From: Astropecten irregularis | Taxonomy: Eukaryota; Echinodermata; Asteroidea; Paxillosida; Astropectinidae | Length of the DNA stretch: 64,000 nt | Assembly: GCA_963971285.1 (NCBI GenBank) | Contig: OZ020244.1 | Coordinates: 24,614,001 to 24,678,000, forward strand | Reading direction: 5' to 3' | In this document: positions 45,975-58,600 of the stretch, one piece after another | How the letters are laid out: the number at the start of each line of letters is the position of its first letter | How positions within the stretch are numbered: the first letter of the stretch is position 1 | Position numbers and translations under genes: made by a program | Notes under the pieces: model-generated | Databases searched by the model: none | The model's input: only the letters and a program-made list of their open reading frames with translations | Told to the model about the DNA's origin: nothing

Positions 45975-46266
45975 CAGGCGTGGATCCACGGGGTTTGGGG
46001 TCGTGAACCAATACCCCCCCCCCCCCCCCAACTCCACCCCTCACGAACAAAACAGGTTGTTGTCTTTGGTGCCTGTTTTCTGTTTTGTTTTGTTTTTCAA
46101 GTGAAAACTAGTTTTCAAGCAGATTGTACGGGAAATAATATGAGGAAATCGCGTCCCCAGCCTCCTCAATTTCACAATTTTCTGGGCTGGGAGGTCCAAA
46201 GCCGACGGCGCATGCTATCTCACCCAGGCCACCCCACCCCACTGAAAAATCGTAGATCCGCCCCTG
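45975..46266. mobile_element. hAT-like MITE with CAGG(G)GCGGAT(C) ends
   Basis: The left end CAGGCGTGGATCCACGG and right end CGTAGATCCGCCCCTG form an imperfect inverted pair. C16 follows the left arm. CAGGGGCGGATC termini are common in hAT-like MITEs. The 8-bp flanks do not match, so the call is moderate. Confidence 0.5.
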
Positions 46267-47593
46267 ATTTAAAATACCTTCAAATCTAAATTAAAATGTA
46301 TATACACTGTAAACATATCAAAATGCAGAAAGGGATTGTGGAGTCTTTTCTTTTTTCTTTTGAAAAGTTTCAACACTATCGTGAGTTCGTTATCCATCTC
46401 CCGAGTTTACGAGTTTATAAGTTGTTTGTTATTTTCAAAGACTTTGAGCCACGGCTGATAAAAAAAAAAATGGGTTATCATGATTGGTACCGCTTAGGCT
46501 TGTTAGTTTCACGCAGATAGATCAGCCAGATTCATTTGCCGATTACCTCCATGCTACAGACAGAGCCCGATGTGAGAATGGGAACCAAGACACGGGTCGG
46601 CATTGATATGATAAGAGACCTAGTTTCCAAACCACGCCTTGGGCTTCAGCTCAGGTCGTTCAGAACATCATTGCGTACATCGGATTCACAGAACCTGAAA
46701 CTAGATATCAAAAATGTAGGATTTTGGCTGTGGTTTTCAATTATTGCCATGTTTTGAATGATTGGAAAGGCTTAAACATCGGTGAAACTGACAGATTACA
46801 ATATTCTGTTTTATTGATTTTCCACGTAGACATTCCACTGTGACTCAAGGAATCACCAAAACGACCCCGTGCTTGGGAAATATTTGCCAACATATAGCAA
46901 TAAATGGAATGCATCTAGAATTTCAACAAGTACGAGACCATGAGTACAATATTACACAGCCTGAACTTAAGGCGTATTACCGGCAAATCCAGCCACAGCC
47001 CATAGATCAAAGATTCATTAAATTGGGATTTTTGCAATGAGATTTAAATAAATGACTCGGTAAGCTTCGCTGACAATGACATACATCATTTGCAATTATG
47101 CCTGCGGCGCAGAGTGTCGCACTGCATGTAATTCCCATGGTTTACACACGCATACTGGTTAACTCTTCAAATTTGAGACGTTTTGGTCCCGTTTCCAGAC
47201 TTCTTTATTATGATAAAACGGGAAATCCATGCAACGTCGTGCTGCGTTCAATCAAATCATTATACGTTAACATAAGGGATATTTTCGAAATACTTGGTAC
47301 AGTATATAAGTATACGTATGCAATACATTCCGAGAAAAAAAACACGATGAGAAAAGACTAGTGTTGAATTTTCACATTGTGGCAAAAACAATGTCGTCGG
47401 CCTTTCTCTTTGTGTAACACTAGCGAATGCGACAGGCCCCTATTTGAACGCCTATAAGAGACTTTCGTCTCATGTCCCTGACCAGCCAACCAATAAAGTC
47501 ACAACAATGACCGAATGTGTGTGGTACATAACAACCGTTATTGTTTCCTAATTAACCAACAAACACTTTGCAACGATCTTGGTGATCTAGTTG

Positions 47594-47882
47594 CAGGTGC
47601 GGTTCTAGAGCCAATATTTTTGGCCGGGGCAAGAAGAGCCATTATTTTTAAGGGGGGGGGGCTAGAAGACCCAATATTTTGGGTTCTTCTAACACTCGCT
47701 TCTGCTATGTCTTATAGGGTCGGAAAACATGCACCTATATCGTACACTACGCGTTTTTTATGTAATTGGCGCCTAATAACTGAAAAGATCCAGTATTTTC
47801 AATAAAAACATTTTTTTTTTTTTTTTTTTTTTTTTTGGGGGGTGGGGGGCTAGACAAAAAGCCCCCCGTAGAACCGCGCCTG
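47594..47882. mobile_element. hAT-like MITE with CAGG(T/C)GCGGTTCTA ends
   Basis: Left CAGGTGCGGTTCTAGAG and right CCGTAGAACCGCGCCTG are inverted copies with few mismatches. The flanks are TCTAGTTG and TCTATAGTTG, compatible with an 8-bp target duplication altered by 2 bp. The interior has G-rich and T-rich runs and AGCC words in inverted order. Confidence 0.6.
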
Positions 47883-47884
47883 TC

Positions 47885-47947
47885 TATAGTTGGTTTGACA
47901 TCCGCACTATAAGCAGAAAGGAGTGGGTTCGAATCCCACCCGGTCAG
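47885..47947 (+). repeat. tRNA-like fragment (box B)
   Basis: Contains GTGGGTTCGAATCCCACCC, a perfect T-arm-like hairpin with box B, but the left half does not give a complete cloverleaf. Probably a decayed SINE head or tRNA pseudogene. Confidence 0.45.
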
Positions 47948-49416
47948 CGTATGAGTTTCGTTTCATAACACAATAGTCAATGGCTGAATGGCAAGTATTT
48001 AGTGCTATAATACACGTCACACATTGATGATGATGTATACATGTACTTAGATTTATTTCATTTGCTATTATGCCCACAGGCTTCTTGATAGAGCGTCAAA
48101 TTTTCAAATAGGCATAGAACGCATTACATACTTCCAATCAACATGAATCAATATGCACAATGAATGACAGGAACAAGCAATTTTCACCTTTGCCCAGGTG
48201 AAATGGTAACATGGTAACGTACTGCCATGTAAGAATGACGTTTATATCGTGCACAGTTACTGGCGAAGTGCTTGCACTGCGAATACTTGAACCGGCGGTC
48301 ACTGACTTTGTCAGAATATTGTGTCCTGTTACGATTGTACGTGATCGAAGTGCGACCGAAGCAGTGAGTGTACACTGTACGGGTCAATTAAGTCCAGCGT
48401 TGCACTGCATAATTAAAGTACCCTCGGCCAACAGGTTGACGCAAAATAATCCCGTCACAGATCTTTAAGTCTTTTACCATGGGACAACCGACGAGCCATT
48501 GAGCACATGCAAAGCAAACACTACAACATGAATTCGGCTGTGCGTCATGAATTATATCATCATGTTATGGTGGGTGAACTTTAGTTCTCACTGTTTTTGT
48601 GAGGTAAAAAGCAAACATAACGGATAGGTAATTCCACACTTCAAAACCGTTCCAAACCTACTGGCCGAGAGTGTCTCTGACAGTAGTCGACTATCAAGAG
48701 ATCGGCGATAATAAATATATTTCCTAGTATATGATTCTTAAAACGCCGATTTGATGGATCTACAGGTTAACCGAAGCCAGGAGACTGTGGCTGACGGAGC
48801 TAGGCCCCTATTACAATGTTGACAGATGCAAATTTTACAATATGACAGATAATTCACTTTGGGCTCAAACATTGCAGACCCATGTACCCGGTTGGACACA
48901 TACAGTTGTCTGTGGGACACATTTGCACGGTTGTGCAAATAGACATTAGCCTAAACCTTGGTAATTCTATCCCTTCTGACACATTCAGAGGGGGACAAAA
49001 TAATTAGCCTTTACACCGGTCAAGTGAAACACAGAGGGCCCACGTAAGTAAACCACACAGGACCTACCCAGTACCCATTTTATACGGCGATAGCTCAAAA
49101 TAAGTGATGTATGGATGGTTTTTCGACAAAAGCTTCTTACTTCATAATTCGGTCATTCATGTTAAGCCTCCAACAAGTCACTTTTAGTAAGCGCAACTGA
49201 TGGAAAAGCCCGCGCGCTTTTTGAATACAGAAACCAATTGTGATAATCTTGGATAATAACACAAATAGAGGGCGCCATAACCATCATCTTGCAGCTCAGA
49301 GCATTGAGAAGAATCAGATCATTCGACTCCACGGGTAAAAAAATACACATAATTCTCGTCAACCAACCTGCGCACTGAGAATTATAGTCCGAATATTAAT
49401 CATGTTGGTATACCAT

Positions 49417-49665
49417 TTGAAGGTAATATCATACTTTGGTTTTTATCAAAGAAACACAGAGTCATGGGCACAAATATCAAGACAGATACGTATACAATTA
49501 TTACAGTCATCTGTGAACATTTCAGTTACAGTGCCAACTTTTTGAGAAAACAGTGAAAAACAGTCACAAAACAATACGTATGTCTTTTCTCTTTTATTTT
49601 TAAAAGATCAAAAAGATTTGCGATCGTTGTTTTACTAATTTCTGGACAAATACACCATTTGTATA
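49417..49665. mobile_element. TTAA-type fold-back MITE, 5' half only
   Basis: TTGA-AGGTAATATCATACTTTGGT at the left (49417 onward), followed by the usual CAGTCATCTGTGAA and CTTTTTGAGAAAACAGTGAA order. It stops near 49665 without the mirror-image right end. Confidence 0.7.
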
Positions 49666-50434
49666 AATTTGTATACACCGTTGTATTTGACAATGCTTCA
49701 ATTCAGAACGGTTATGTTACGATGCAATAAACATTATTTTGTCACCTAACCATTCACTTATTCTACATGGGAATAGCACACGACATGTGGTCATAAAGCC
49801 TTTGGTAATCATCCTGGACCACCGAGTACATAATCCAACCGGGGCTATTAACTTAAGCCTTTTTTTTTAAGCTGTGTGTGACGTAGCATTTAAGAAACGA
49901 AAAAAGATAAAATGTAGGACTAGGCTACTCACCACTACTGAGCTCTTTATCCCGTAATTGTAGAAGTGAATATGTAACTGTTCGTAGTGTGTTGTAGCCG
50001 TGTCTGCGATAATGTAGACCCGAAACTGGACCGTCACACAGTTAGACTAATCCTCCGGTCCCGTAGAGTAGGCCTTCAGCATTTTACAATTCCTTTCTTG
50101 TCGTCTGACATATTTTCACCGTTGCAACCATGTACATGTCAAGTGCGGTCACATTCCGTACACTAGCATATCGACTTTCTCCAAACATGTTTCCGGAAGT
50201 TGAGCGAACTTGCCTGAGAACACTGCACACAATAGTTCTACAGATCACTTCAAACAGTGTCCTTCACATTGTCCGTTTCATGCACAATTCTCAGCCCAAA
50301 AAACTGTCCAAACCTGGTAGTCTCACTTCTTAAAACGGATAAATTTACTTCAAGTAAATATCGTCTGCTCCTGCGGAGAAATGTTACAACGTTGTTTTGA
50401 ATAACTGGCGGGAATGCAAACACGTTGTACTAGA

Positions 50435-50512
50435 ACTGGTTCCCGTTACCTCCGTTGTCAGTTGTCTCATGACGTCTACGTCATTTGTAGGTGTATCGGG
50501 ACGGGAACCAGT
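50435..50512. repeat. 78-bp inverted repeat, ACTGGTTCCCGT ends
   Basis: ACTGGTTCCCGT (50435-50446) and ACGGGAACCAGT (50501-50512) are perfect 12-bp inverted copies around a TGACGTCTACGTCA-containing centre. CAAACACGTT occurs close on both sides (about 50417 and 50513), suggesting a small inserted unit. Confidence 0.55.
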
Positions 50513-51526
50513 CAAACACGTTACTTCACAATACAGATAAATCCGCGCGGTTACGAAAATGTCTATTAGTACCTTACAGATTAGAAAAGGTAATATAACA
50601 TAAGTGCCTTTTATTCTTACTGATATTTCTCTTTCAAGTGTTTAATAGTATTTCAAATCTAAAGTTTATTTTCAACTATCTGTAAATTACAACGCGCTCT
50701 ACTTACACAGCGGAGGGAATTTTTTTCTGGTAAATCCTAAGGGCGCCCTCAATATGCAACAACGGTACAATTAACATCGACAAGGGGCATCTCAATCTCA
50801 AAATTTGTGTTCCAATATTTTGAGATTATGACTATGTAGATTAATTTTTCCTTTAATTCTCAGAACAAATATTCCATAAAACCTTTCTTGCGTGACGGCT
50901 TTTCCTTTTTTCACAACTTCTTTTCCTTAAAGTTTAAACTAAAATGTTTCCCATACCGGTGGTGAAACATTGGCCAATCTACTCTTTATTGCATTGGGGT
51001 ATAAAAGGGTCAACCAGTTTATCAAGAGGTTACTTAAGACAAAAGGCTAGTTTTATTTCTTGTGTTAATTGTTTTTAAATATTCTGATGTCAAAGAAGGG
51101 GTAAATGTCTGCAAAACGTAGGGGAGGGGTTACAGGCATCACACAGAAAAAGGGACAGACAGATCGAGCCAACATCCTTCTTCTATTGTCCACTTCCACT
51201 ACAAATCCTTCCTACCATCCCTTCTTGTGTTAACTGGACCACTTCTTGTGTCTTGTATTTTGTTACTTTGAAATGTGATGAACAAATAACAAACACTTTG
51301 CCACATCAGTAGTATTACAAAAAACACAATCACAGCAACTTTATTGCTTTACTGATTTTATTTGAAAAGAAATCTTGCATAAGCAATTTAAATATAATTT
51401 TTCTGGTTGTTTCGGGGTCTAAAATGTTACAACCTCATTATTTTAGCTCTCCCGTCTTTGTCACAGGACAGCACTAAGTCTGTTAACAGTACAACTTACA
51501 TTGTTTAATATTTATTCAATAATATT

Positions 51527-51845
51527 TTAATCATCAAATAACCACAAGGGAAATTGACTGAATTTTAAAACAATGAAAGGTGAACAAAGAAAAATTTACT
51601 GGAGCAGGATTCGAACCTCCTAAATACCGTACATGCACTCTACCAACTGAGCTATCCAGCCCTACATTGGTGGTGTCCCAATTTTCTTTGTTCGTTTGGC
51701 AGTCAGAAGCCAAACGAACACCGACGTAGGGCTGGATGGCTCAATTGGTAGAGCGTCTGTACGGTATTCAGGAAGTTGCTGTTTCAAATCCTGCTCCAGT
51801 CAATTTTTCTTTGGTCACCTTTCAAATGACCATTATATTATTTTT
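51527..51845. mobile_element. two family-1 tRNA-SINEs joined head-to-head
   Basis: The left copy (about 51527-51712) is in minus orientation: tail, box B as GGATTCGAACC, box A as CTACCAACTGAGCTATCC, then head. The right copy (about 51713-51845) is plus: GTAGGGCTGGATGGCTCAATTGG, weak box B GTTTCAAATCC, tail start. The heads meet at GGCAGTCAGAAGCC / AAACGAACACC. Confidence 0.8.
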
Positions 51846-52239
51846 ATGCAGACCATCGCTCTCCTATTAACCAAAAATAGAAATACACAAAAATGCAAGA
51901 ATCCCGTCATTCCAACAACAATGGATGATACAGGTAAGGGAACTGTTGGTCTTAAATTTCACACAGGCAATTACCTCCGTTGCCAAGGTCTTGGCCTTGG
52001 TGCTCAACTCATCAGTGACTCAATTTCAATTTTCTAGCCTAGGTGGCCCTTTAACAGAAAACCTGACCCAGCCCTTTCAAGAGCAAAATATCAGGTCTGT
52101 CAATGATATGCAAAATACAACATATTCCGCACTAGTCAGCCTAAATTTTATATCACTGCTTTGACTGAAAGACAAAACCCAAACAAGTTCTTGACAACTT
52201 CCATTGTCTTAGGTTCCCTGTCATATTGAGTTCATCGGT

Positions 52240-52512
52240 GGAGTATCTAGAGAAAACAGCACCCAGGGCAAACGCTAAAATTGCGCCCCTAATTCCAAGT
52301 TCAGTTGCCAATGAAAACAAAAGAAAACAGACATTTTGAAATTGGAATCTTTCTTTGTTTGTTAATTAGATTAGATTTCCAACCGTACAGCTATTAACTT
52401 TTTTTTTACCGGTATACTTTTCTTTTCCTTTACATTTTTTTAGCCCCCTAAAACATGGCGCCCGGGGCACGTGCCCCCCTGGCTCCCCCACCCACCTAGA
52501 TATGCCACTGGG
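52240..52512. repeat. dispersed repeat next to the ORC5 3' end
   Basis: The minus strand reads CCCAGTGGCATATCTAGGTG, GGCACGTGCCCCGGGCGCCA, ..., and at the far end a related GGTGGAGTATCTAGAG in inverted orientation. CCAGTGGC(A/G)TA starts are typical of dispersed repeats in animal genomes. It begins about 95 bp beyond the ORC5 stop and could be part of the 3' UTR. Confidence 0.45.
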
Positions 52513-52607
52513 CTCATGTTTTCATCATTGCCTCGTGACTGACACGGTTCACATCTACAAGGCTGGTGACTTCTGACAGAGACAGCAGCTATCAGTTGTT
52601 AAAATGT

Positions 52608-52656
52608 TCACTTCACAAAATCATAGAGATACCTGACGACATCAAAGCTCACAGTC
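52608..52656 (-). CDS. ORC5: ORC5 exon 9 (last): C-terminal helix and stop
   Basis: Acceptor ...gattcag; it completes Arg440 and encodes [15 protein letters not shown] and TGA. It matches the conserved V-FD-xxxYLYDF end of ORC5. Easily missed because it is only 49 nt. Confidence 0.9.
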
Positions 52657-55600
52657 CTGAATCAAGAAAAGATTAAAAGAACAAACACCAATATCAGAAC
52701 ACAAAGATCATTAAAGGGATTTTACGACTATTTTCTTTCATTGTTTTTCCTTTTAGATTCAGAGAAGTTGATGTTATCGAAGTACATATACACTGATAAA
52801 GCTTTATGATTTTTTATAATCCCTTATATCAACGCATGAAAATTACAAATTGCAAAATTTAATAATCACTTATTGGTGCAATTCTATTCCAGATATGCAA
52901 ATGGCCGATGCCAAAACAATCTGAAAATGACTGTCTGTGTTAAAGCTAGATACCCATTTATGCGCTGTGTGTAGATACACAGCACGATTCAAGGCAGTGC
53001 CACAGAAGATAAGTGGATATCATCAAAGGTGACTTCAAAATAAATTGTACAATTCAAAACATTTGAAGGGGAAAAAATCAGAATTGGGGTCAAATTTGTG
53101 TTTTTATAATATGATTTCATATTAAAATCTGAAAAGTTGCATCATGCTATTCCAATAATTAATAATAATAATAATAGAGCATTTATAATGCGCACAGTAT
53201 CTGGATAATACCATTCAAAGGCGCAGAATTATGATATTTTAAAACATTTTGCATCCATTAATTAGCCCACACATTTCAACTGCGGAAGATCAATACTAAA
53301 TACACTTGCCTTGAAGTGGAAAAAACAAGGGTTGAAAAAAATGGAATTAGAATGTGCAAAAACCTAGCCAAGATTATCAATCATTCTATACACACCTTGC
53401 GATTGTACGAATAAACTCCAGTGACACCGTACACTTGTACTTCGGTGTGTCCAACTGGTCCTCATGGCCTACTTGCGCTAGCAGTTGTAGGGTTACCAGT
53501 GATGAAATCTAGTGTTAGAAACAAAATAACAGGCTGCAATGAATTCCCCAACAATAGATCGTGGCACTATGAATAGATCGTGCCATCTTGCATACTCAGT
53601 GCAATCTGAGCCCAATTTCATGGAATCCGTTACTGTAAGCAAAAATTCTTCACTTACGATAGCAGACTGTTTGCTTACGGTTAGCGTATTCAGTCACAGG
53701 AGAGTTTTCTTTCTTGCTACGCTAATTGCAAGGACTTTCTGCATAATGCATATGACGGCACATTAGTAGAAAAAAATCAAGATTAGCCTAGAAATTCTTC
53801 GCAACTGCTCTTCAAGAGCAGTCTCTTCGAGAGCAGTTGCAGTTGAGGTCCTGCCGTAAATGTGCACGTTTGTGATGTTTGGAAGGGGGCTCCCTGATGG
53901 TTGAAATAATTCAATGAACTTTACTTGTGAGAAGACGTTGGCTGTTGGTGCTACTCTGGAGTCTACTATGCTGTAGAATATGGCCATCAGTCTGTCCAGT
54001 GGGAAGGCCTTGGGCCCGAGAAGTTGATGGCTGGTCTGAAATAACAAATAGAGCCTTCTGTGAGTAAGATTGTAAAGGTACAGTAACATACCCAAAGGGA
54101 AATGTTCACAGATTTTCGTATAACTTTCAGGATATGAAGATAGTGCTTGTAGAAACATACCTTTAAAATATTTTCGCCTGAAATTAGTGGTGTATTTATC
54201 CAGAAATTTGTCAAACAACAACCAAAAAACAGTTTTGATCTCAAAACACCTGTAAATAGATTTTAAAATACCATGAACATTTTCACTGTTTTCTACATTT
54301 TCTGATGATGACATGAGCTAAAAATTTATTCCATGACAAATCAAATTATGACCAGTCTGTAGATTCGATTCACCCCGCTGACCCCAGCTACCTGAAATAC
54401 AAATGAACTTAAAAGGCTCTGGTATTCTTGTTCCAGCAGAATCTTTCTCAAAGATTATGACGATCTCCTCACTTGCACTCTATTCCATACGTAGATAAGA
54501 AAAGTACTGAAGAGAAGTGTGAAATACAATAGCGCTGAGCACTTGTGCTAAAAATAGCACCGAACCTCAGACAAACATTGCAACCGGCCATGCAAACGTG
54601 TGGTGAGTGGGGGTATGTGTGCGCGTGCATTGCATGGTGTGACGTCATTAGTGCGGAATGCTATTTCCATGAAAAACAAAATCATCTTCACTTACTTCCT
54701 TCTTTCTGTTGACGGCTGACTTCTTAACCTTGGTGCTATGCTTTGAGAAGAACCTGCGGTCGTAGCGGGCCGGGTTGTAGGAGGCCAGGTAGGCGGCAAT
54801 CAGGAGGTACTTGGAGTAGAACGGCAGCTCTATCTGCATCCTGGATGAGACAATACCCGGCTGTGTGTTTGTCAGACTCGGTTGGCTGGTCTCACCTCGC
54901 TGGTACTTCTCCCATTGCTCACTGCATACATTGAGGGTGAGAGAGTGAGAGATACACAGATCCTTTAGGTGAATCCTTCTGGACAAATCTGGGTCCAATT
55001 TCATGGAATCCCTCACGGCCTATTTTTGTGCTTACAGGCACTGCTATGCGTCAAATCTATTTCATGGAATCAATAAGCAAGACTTTCTAGGCCTACCTTG
55101 ATTTTTTCAAGTGCATTCTCCAGAAAGTCCTGTCTTAGCTTAGCGAGAAAGAAAACTCTCCTGTGAAATACGCTAACTGTAAGCAAAACAAAGTCTGCTA
55201 TCGTAAGCGAATAATTTTTGCTTACAGAAACTGATTCCATAAAATTGGGCCCTGAACTAGTGAGACATTCCACCGGGAAGCAAATTCACAAAACTGCTGA
55301 GCAATTAGATATTTACAAAAATGACAAATTGCTTAGCAAGTACAGGCTACCAACAACTTTTATCAATTGTTCAGTGAGACTGGTTCTCTGCAGATTATTG
55401 CTGAGCACTATGAAAATAAACTGACTACCGGTAATATTTCCTACTATTAAGAACCACCTCCTGCACACATTTCCAATCACCCATCCAATCCATGTATACT
55501 CCACTATGGTGAAGTTCCTGGGTCAGAACATAATTTTTTGAGAGGAAACAATATTTTCTGCCTTGCGTTTTGTGAAACACAAAGCCACCTACAAATGAGC

Positions 55601-58600
55601 GGTGGTGCCACAAGATTAATCTTAAGTAACTTTGGGTTCTCAATATTACTATTGATTTGTACCATGACATCACACTTTGATGTCATATTGCAGAAGCACC
55701 ACAAGAGTAACCTTAACTTTGAGTTGTCAATATCATGCTATGACATCACACTATGTCAGCTAGAGCCAAAAAATGGAAATGTAGATGCGCTCATATTAAA
55801 TACTGAGTTCCAATGAAACGAAACAATGAAAAACGCTAAGAAATATACACATGGTGGGCCCATGACCTATTGACATATTCAGTATGGGTATTCAACTTTT
55901 GTACACCGCCATACAGCTGAGTATTAATACCTTGTCACTTCTCGTAGGTAGACTGTCTGCAGTGCCTTTTTAAGATGAGGTTCGATATTTCTCCACAGTT
56001 TGTGTGAGTCGCTCTCAGAGGCTTCTCCCTTTGTGATGGGCTCTGTATACTTGGGGAAATTCAGTAGTGACTGTGTGGGATAAAAGGAGTTTAATTGGTG
56101 ATAGCAGATTCAACCAATCATTTTATGATAACTATAGTAGGTATCGCCATGACAATATGAATGATTGAGATTTTGATGGGGGAAGTTCTGATTGGTTGCC
56201 TGGGTAACAATAACTTTAAGCTTGCCAGTGACAATGACTCATTCTCTCTCTTTAGTTACATAATACACCTTCAAAATAAATTTGATTTCATTTTTTGGTG
56301 AATTCCATTGTTATTTGAATTAATATTCAAAATGGGCTCTCGGAAGTACTGTGAACACAGTGCTACTCATAAAAACTGGAAGGCATATCTTACTTTAAAA
56401 TCAGAATTGGTTTGTGTAATGCCTGCTGGTGCCGAGGCACTGTGCCAGGTGTGTTAAAGAATTACAGGTCGTTGAATTGACCAGACACTCCCAAAACACC
56501 CCAACCTTTAGCGGATTTCCGGTTTATTATGAGTGTGCAGAATTTGTTTTTTCACTTTTTCTATTTCCACCATGTCAGTGCCTTTGCCTGGCCAGGTCTT
56601 TGCCCGATGTCTTGTTTTTTTCAAACAATGAACACATGCAAAAACATGGTTGGAATGTCACACATGTATGCATGTACCAGACGTAATGAGATACAGAACT
56701 GCATACCGGTACTCACAAGGTGTCTGATCTCATTGAGGTCCCGGCAGACCATATAGAAAATACTCATGAGTAAGTTGACATAGGACGTGTAGAACTCAGT
56801 TGAGTAACCCTCCGGACAATCGCTGGAGACTATCTGTAGAAGTTCACCTGCATGTCCAAATATGTTTGAGGGGGATAATTAGTCTCTGCTGTTTGAAATG
56901 TGGTTGAATGATGAATCTGTTTTATGATTCATGAATTAAAAATGCCATTCTCTTAAACAAATCTAACACATCGCAATTCTTTGAAAAGTGAACAAAGACA
57001 AATTGACTGGAGTGGGACTCGAACCAGCGACCTCCTAAATACTGTACCGGCGTTCTTATCAGCTGAGCTATCCAGCCCTACGTTGGTGGTGTCCCTAATA
57101 GTCAATTATCTTTGTTCATTTGGCAGTCAGAAGCCATGAAACCACTCACATACCTCTATATTCCAAGGATCATTGAAGATACGCGCAGCATTAGGAATGC
57201 CGCAACCTGAGAAACAGTACATGGGAAATCACTCAAAGATCACTTTTAGCGTATCCTGCATGGGACGTAGTCTTGAGTATCACCTGTTCTATCTCCATGC
57301 CACACTACATGCGAACATCTGATACATGCGTGCATGAGCAAGTTCGATCGATTTGACTATTTGTCAAGTCGATTGTTTCTGGTACCCATGGAATATTTGG
57401 TGTACAGGTTACCAGGGGAAATCTACCAGAAGTTGACAAATAGTCGCTGATCGACCTTGCTCCTTATTTTATGCAACGCGGCACATCAGCCAATCATATC
57501 TGTTTTGAGAACATTTACGTCTGGATCGTAATGGAGGCCAAAGATTATATAGCGCTACGGCGCAAGATGGAGAACTGACCATAGGGCGCCATTCTGGTGT
57601 GCAAATAGCAAGTAGTTTGTACACGGGACATATGGGGCTGGAAGATTTATCAAAGAAAAGGGGAAAGTTAGGCAAAATTTTGGCCTGAATTCGATTGAAA
57701 CCTATTGTTTATTGTAAATAGATATATTTGACATTGATGTGAAGCCACTAAATATGAAAACAGCGATTTTGTGTGGTTTACTGGACCTACTTTTGCAAGT
57801 ACTGTACACATCGCTCATATCATGCTATTGAAACTCCGTACGTGGAGAGCCCTCCCTCACACCAGAATGGCGCCCATGGCGATTACGTGTTTCAGTGGAG
57901 AGTTCCCAATCTTGCGCGTAGAACTATATAATCTTTGATGGAGCCTGAGGATGTTGATTGGTCAAAACTTAGAGAGATCAGTGCTGGGTTGGCTTGCATA
58001 ATTTATCACGAAATTTGTATGCATGTGATAGACGCTTGCTCACTGTAAGGCGAGTGCGTCCATCACTTAATAGACTACATGGGACTTGGGATATATGGGG
58101 ACCAATATATGTGCCCCGCGGCAAAAAAAAACGTGTCCTAGAACAAGTTCAGAAAACACTAATACCCACTCTTTGTGTAATCTGGAAAGTGGATGATGAA
58201 AGGCTGAGAGAAGTTGGAGGAAAAGTTGAAGAGAAATTTCTCCCAGACGATCTGGGTGAGGAGGATGACGCAAACATTGCATCCGGATAATTCAGACAGT
58301 TTCAGGAATGCCGGCAAGATGTTACCATCCATGTTACGAAGACGCTCAGCTTTGTCCAGCACCTATGAAAGAATAAGATTTGAATAAAATCATCCCATTT
58401 TTTCCCCAGATGCAGGTCAAGGATTGGGGTACTGTGGTCTAGTGGTCTGGGTGTTGAAGTCAAGTTCTTGTGGTCAATCTACACATTGTGGGTTCAAATC
58501 CAGCCATGGGTTAGTGGTGCTTGTGTCCTTGGGCAAGACGCTTTGTCACATATTGTTCCTCTTTACCCAGGAGTGAATGGGTACCTGAGAGGGTAGAGAT

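Larger units (their letters stand above)
42756..52239. other. repeat-containing intergenic DNA left of ORC5
   Basis: No exon supported. Repeats recognised: TTAA MITEs (43374-43783, 49417-49665), a CT microsatellite (44234-44254), two elements with CAGG(G)GCGG-type ends (45975-46266, 47594-47882), a tRNA-like fragment (47885-47947), a small inverted repeat (50435-50512) and the SINE pair (51527-51845). ORFs at 44204-44903 overlap on both strands and centre on the CT run. None shows a domain. Confidence 0.5.

Noticed and set aside
58434..58505. Functional tRNA gene (family 2 head)
   Set aside because: The tRNA-like head is longer than a tRNA and continues into a SINE body shared with 10670-10962.
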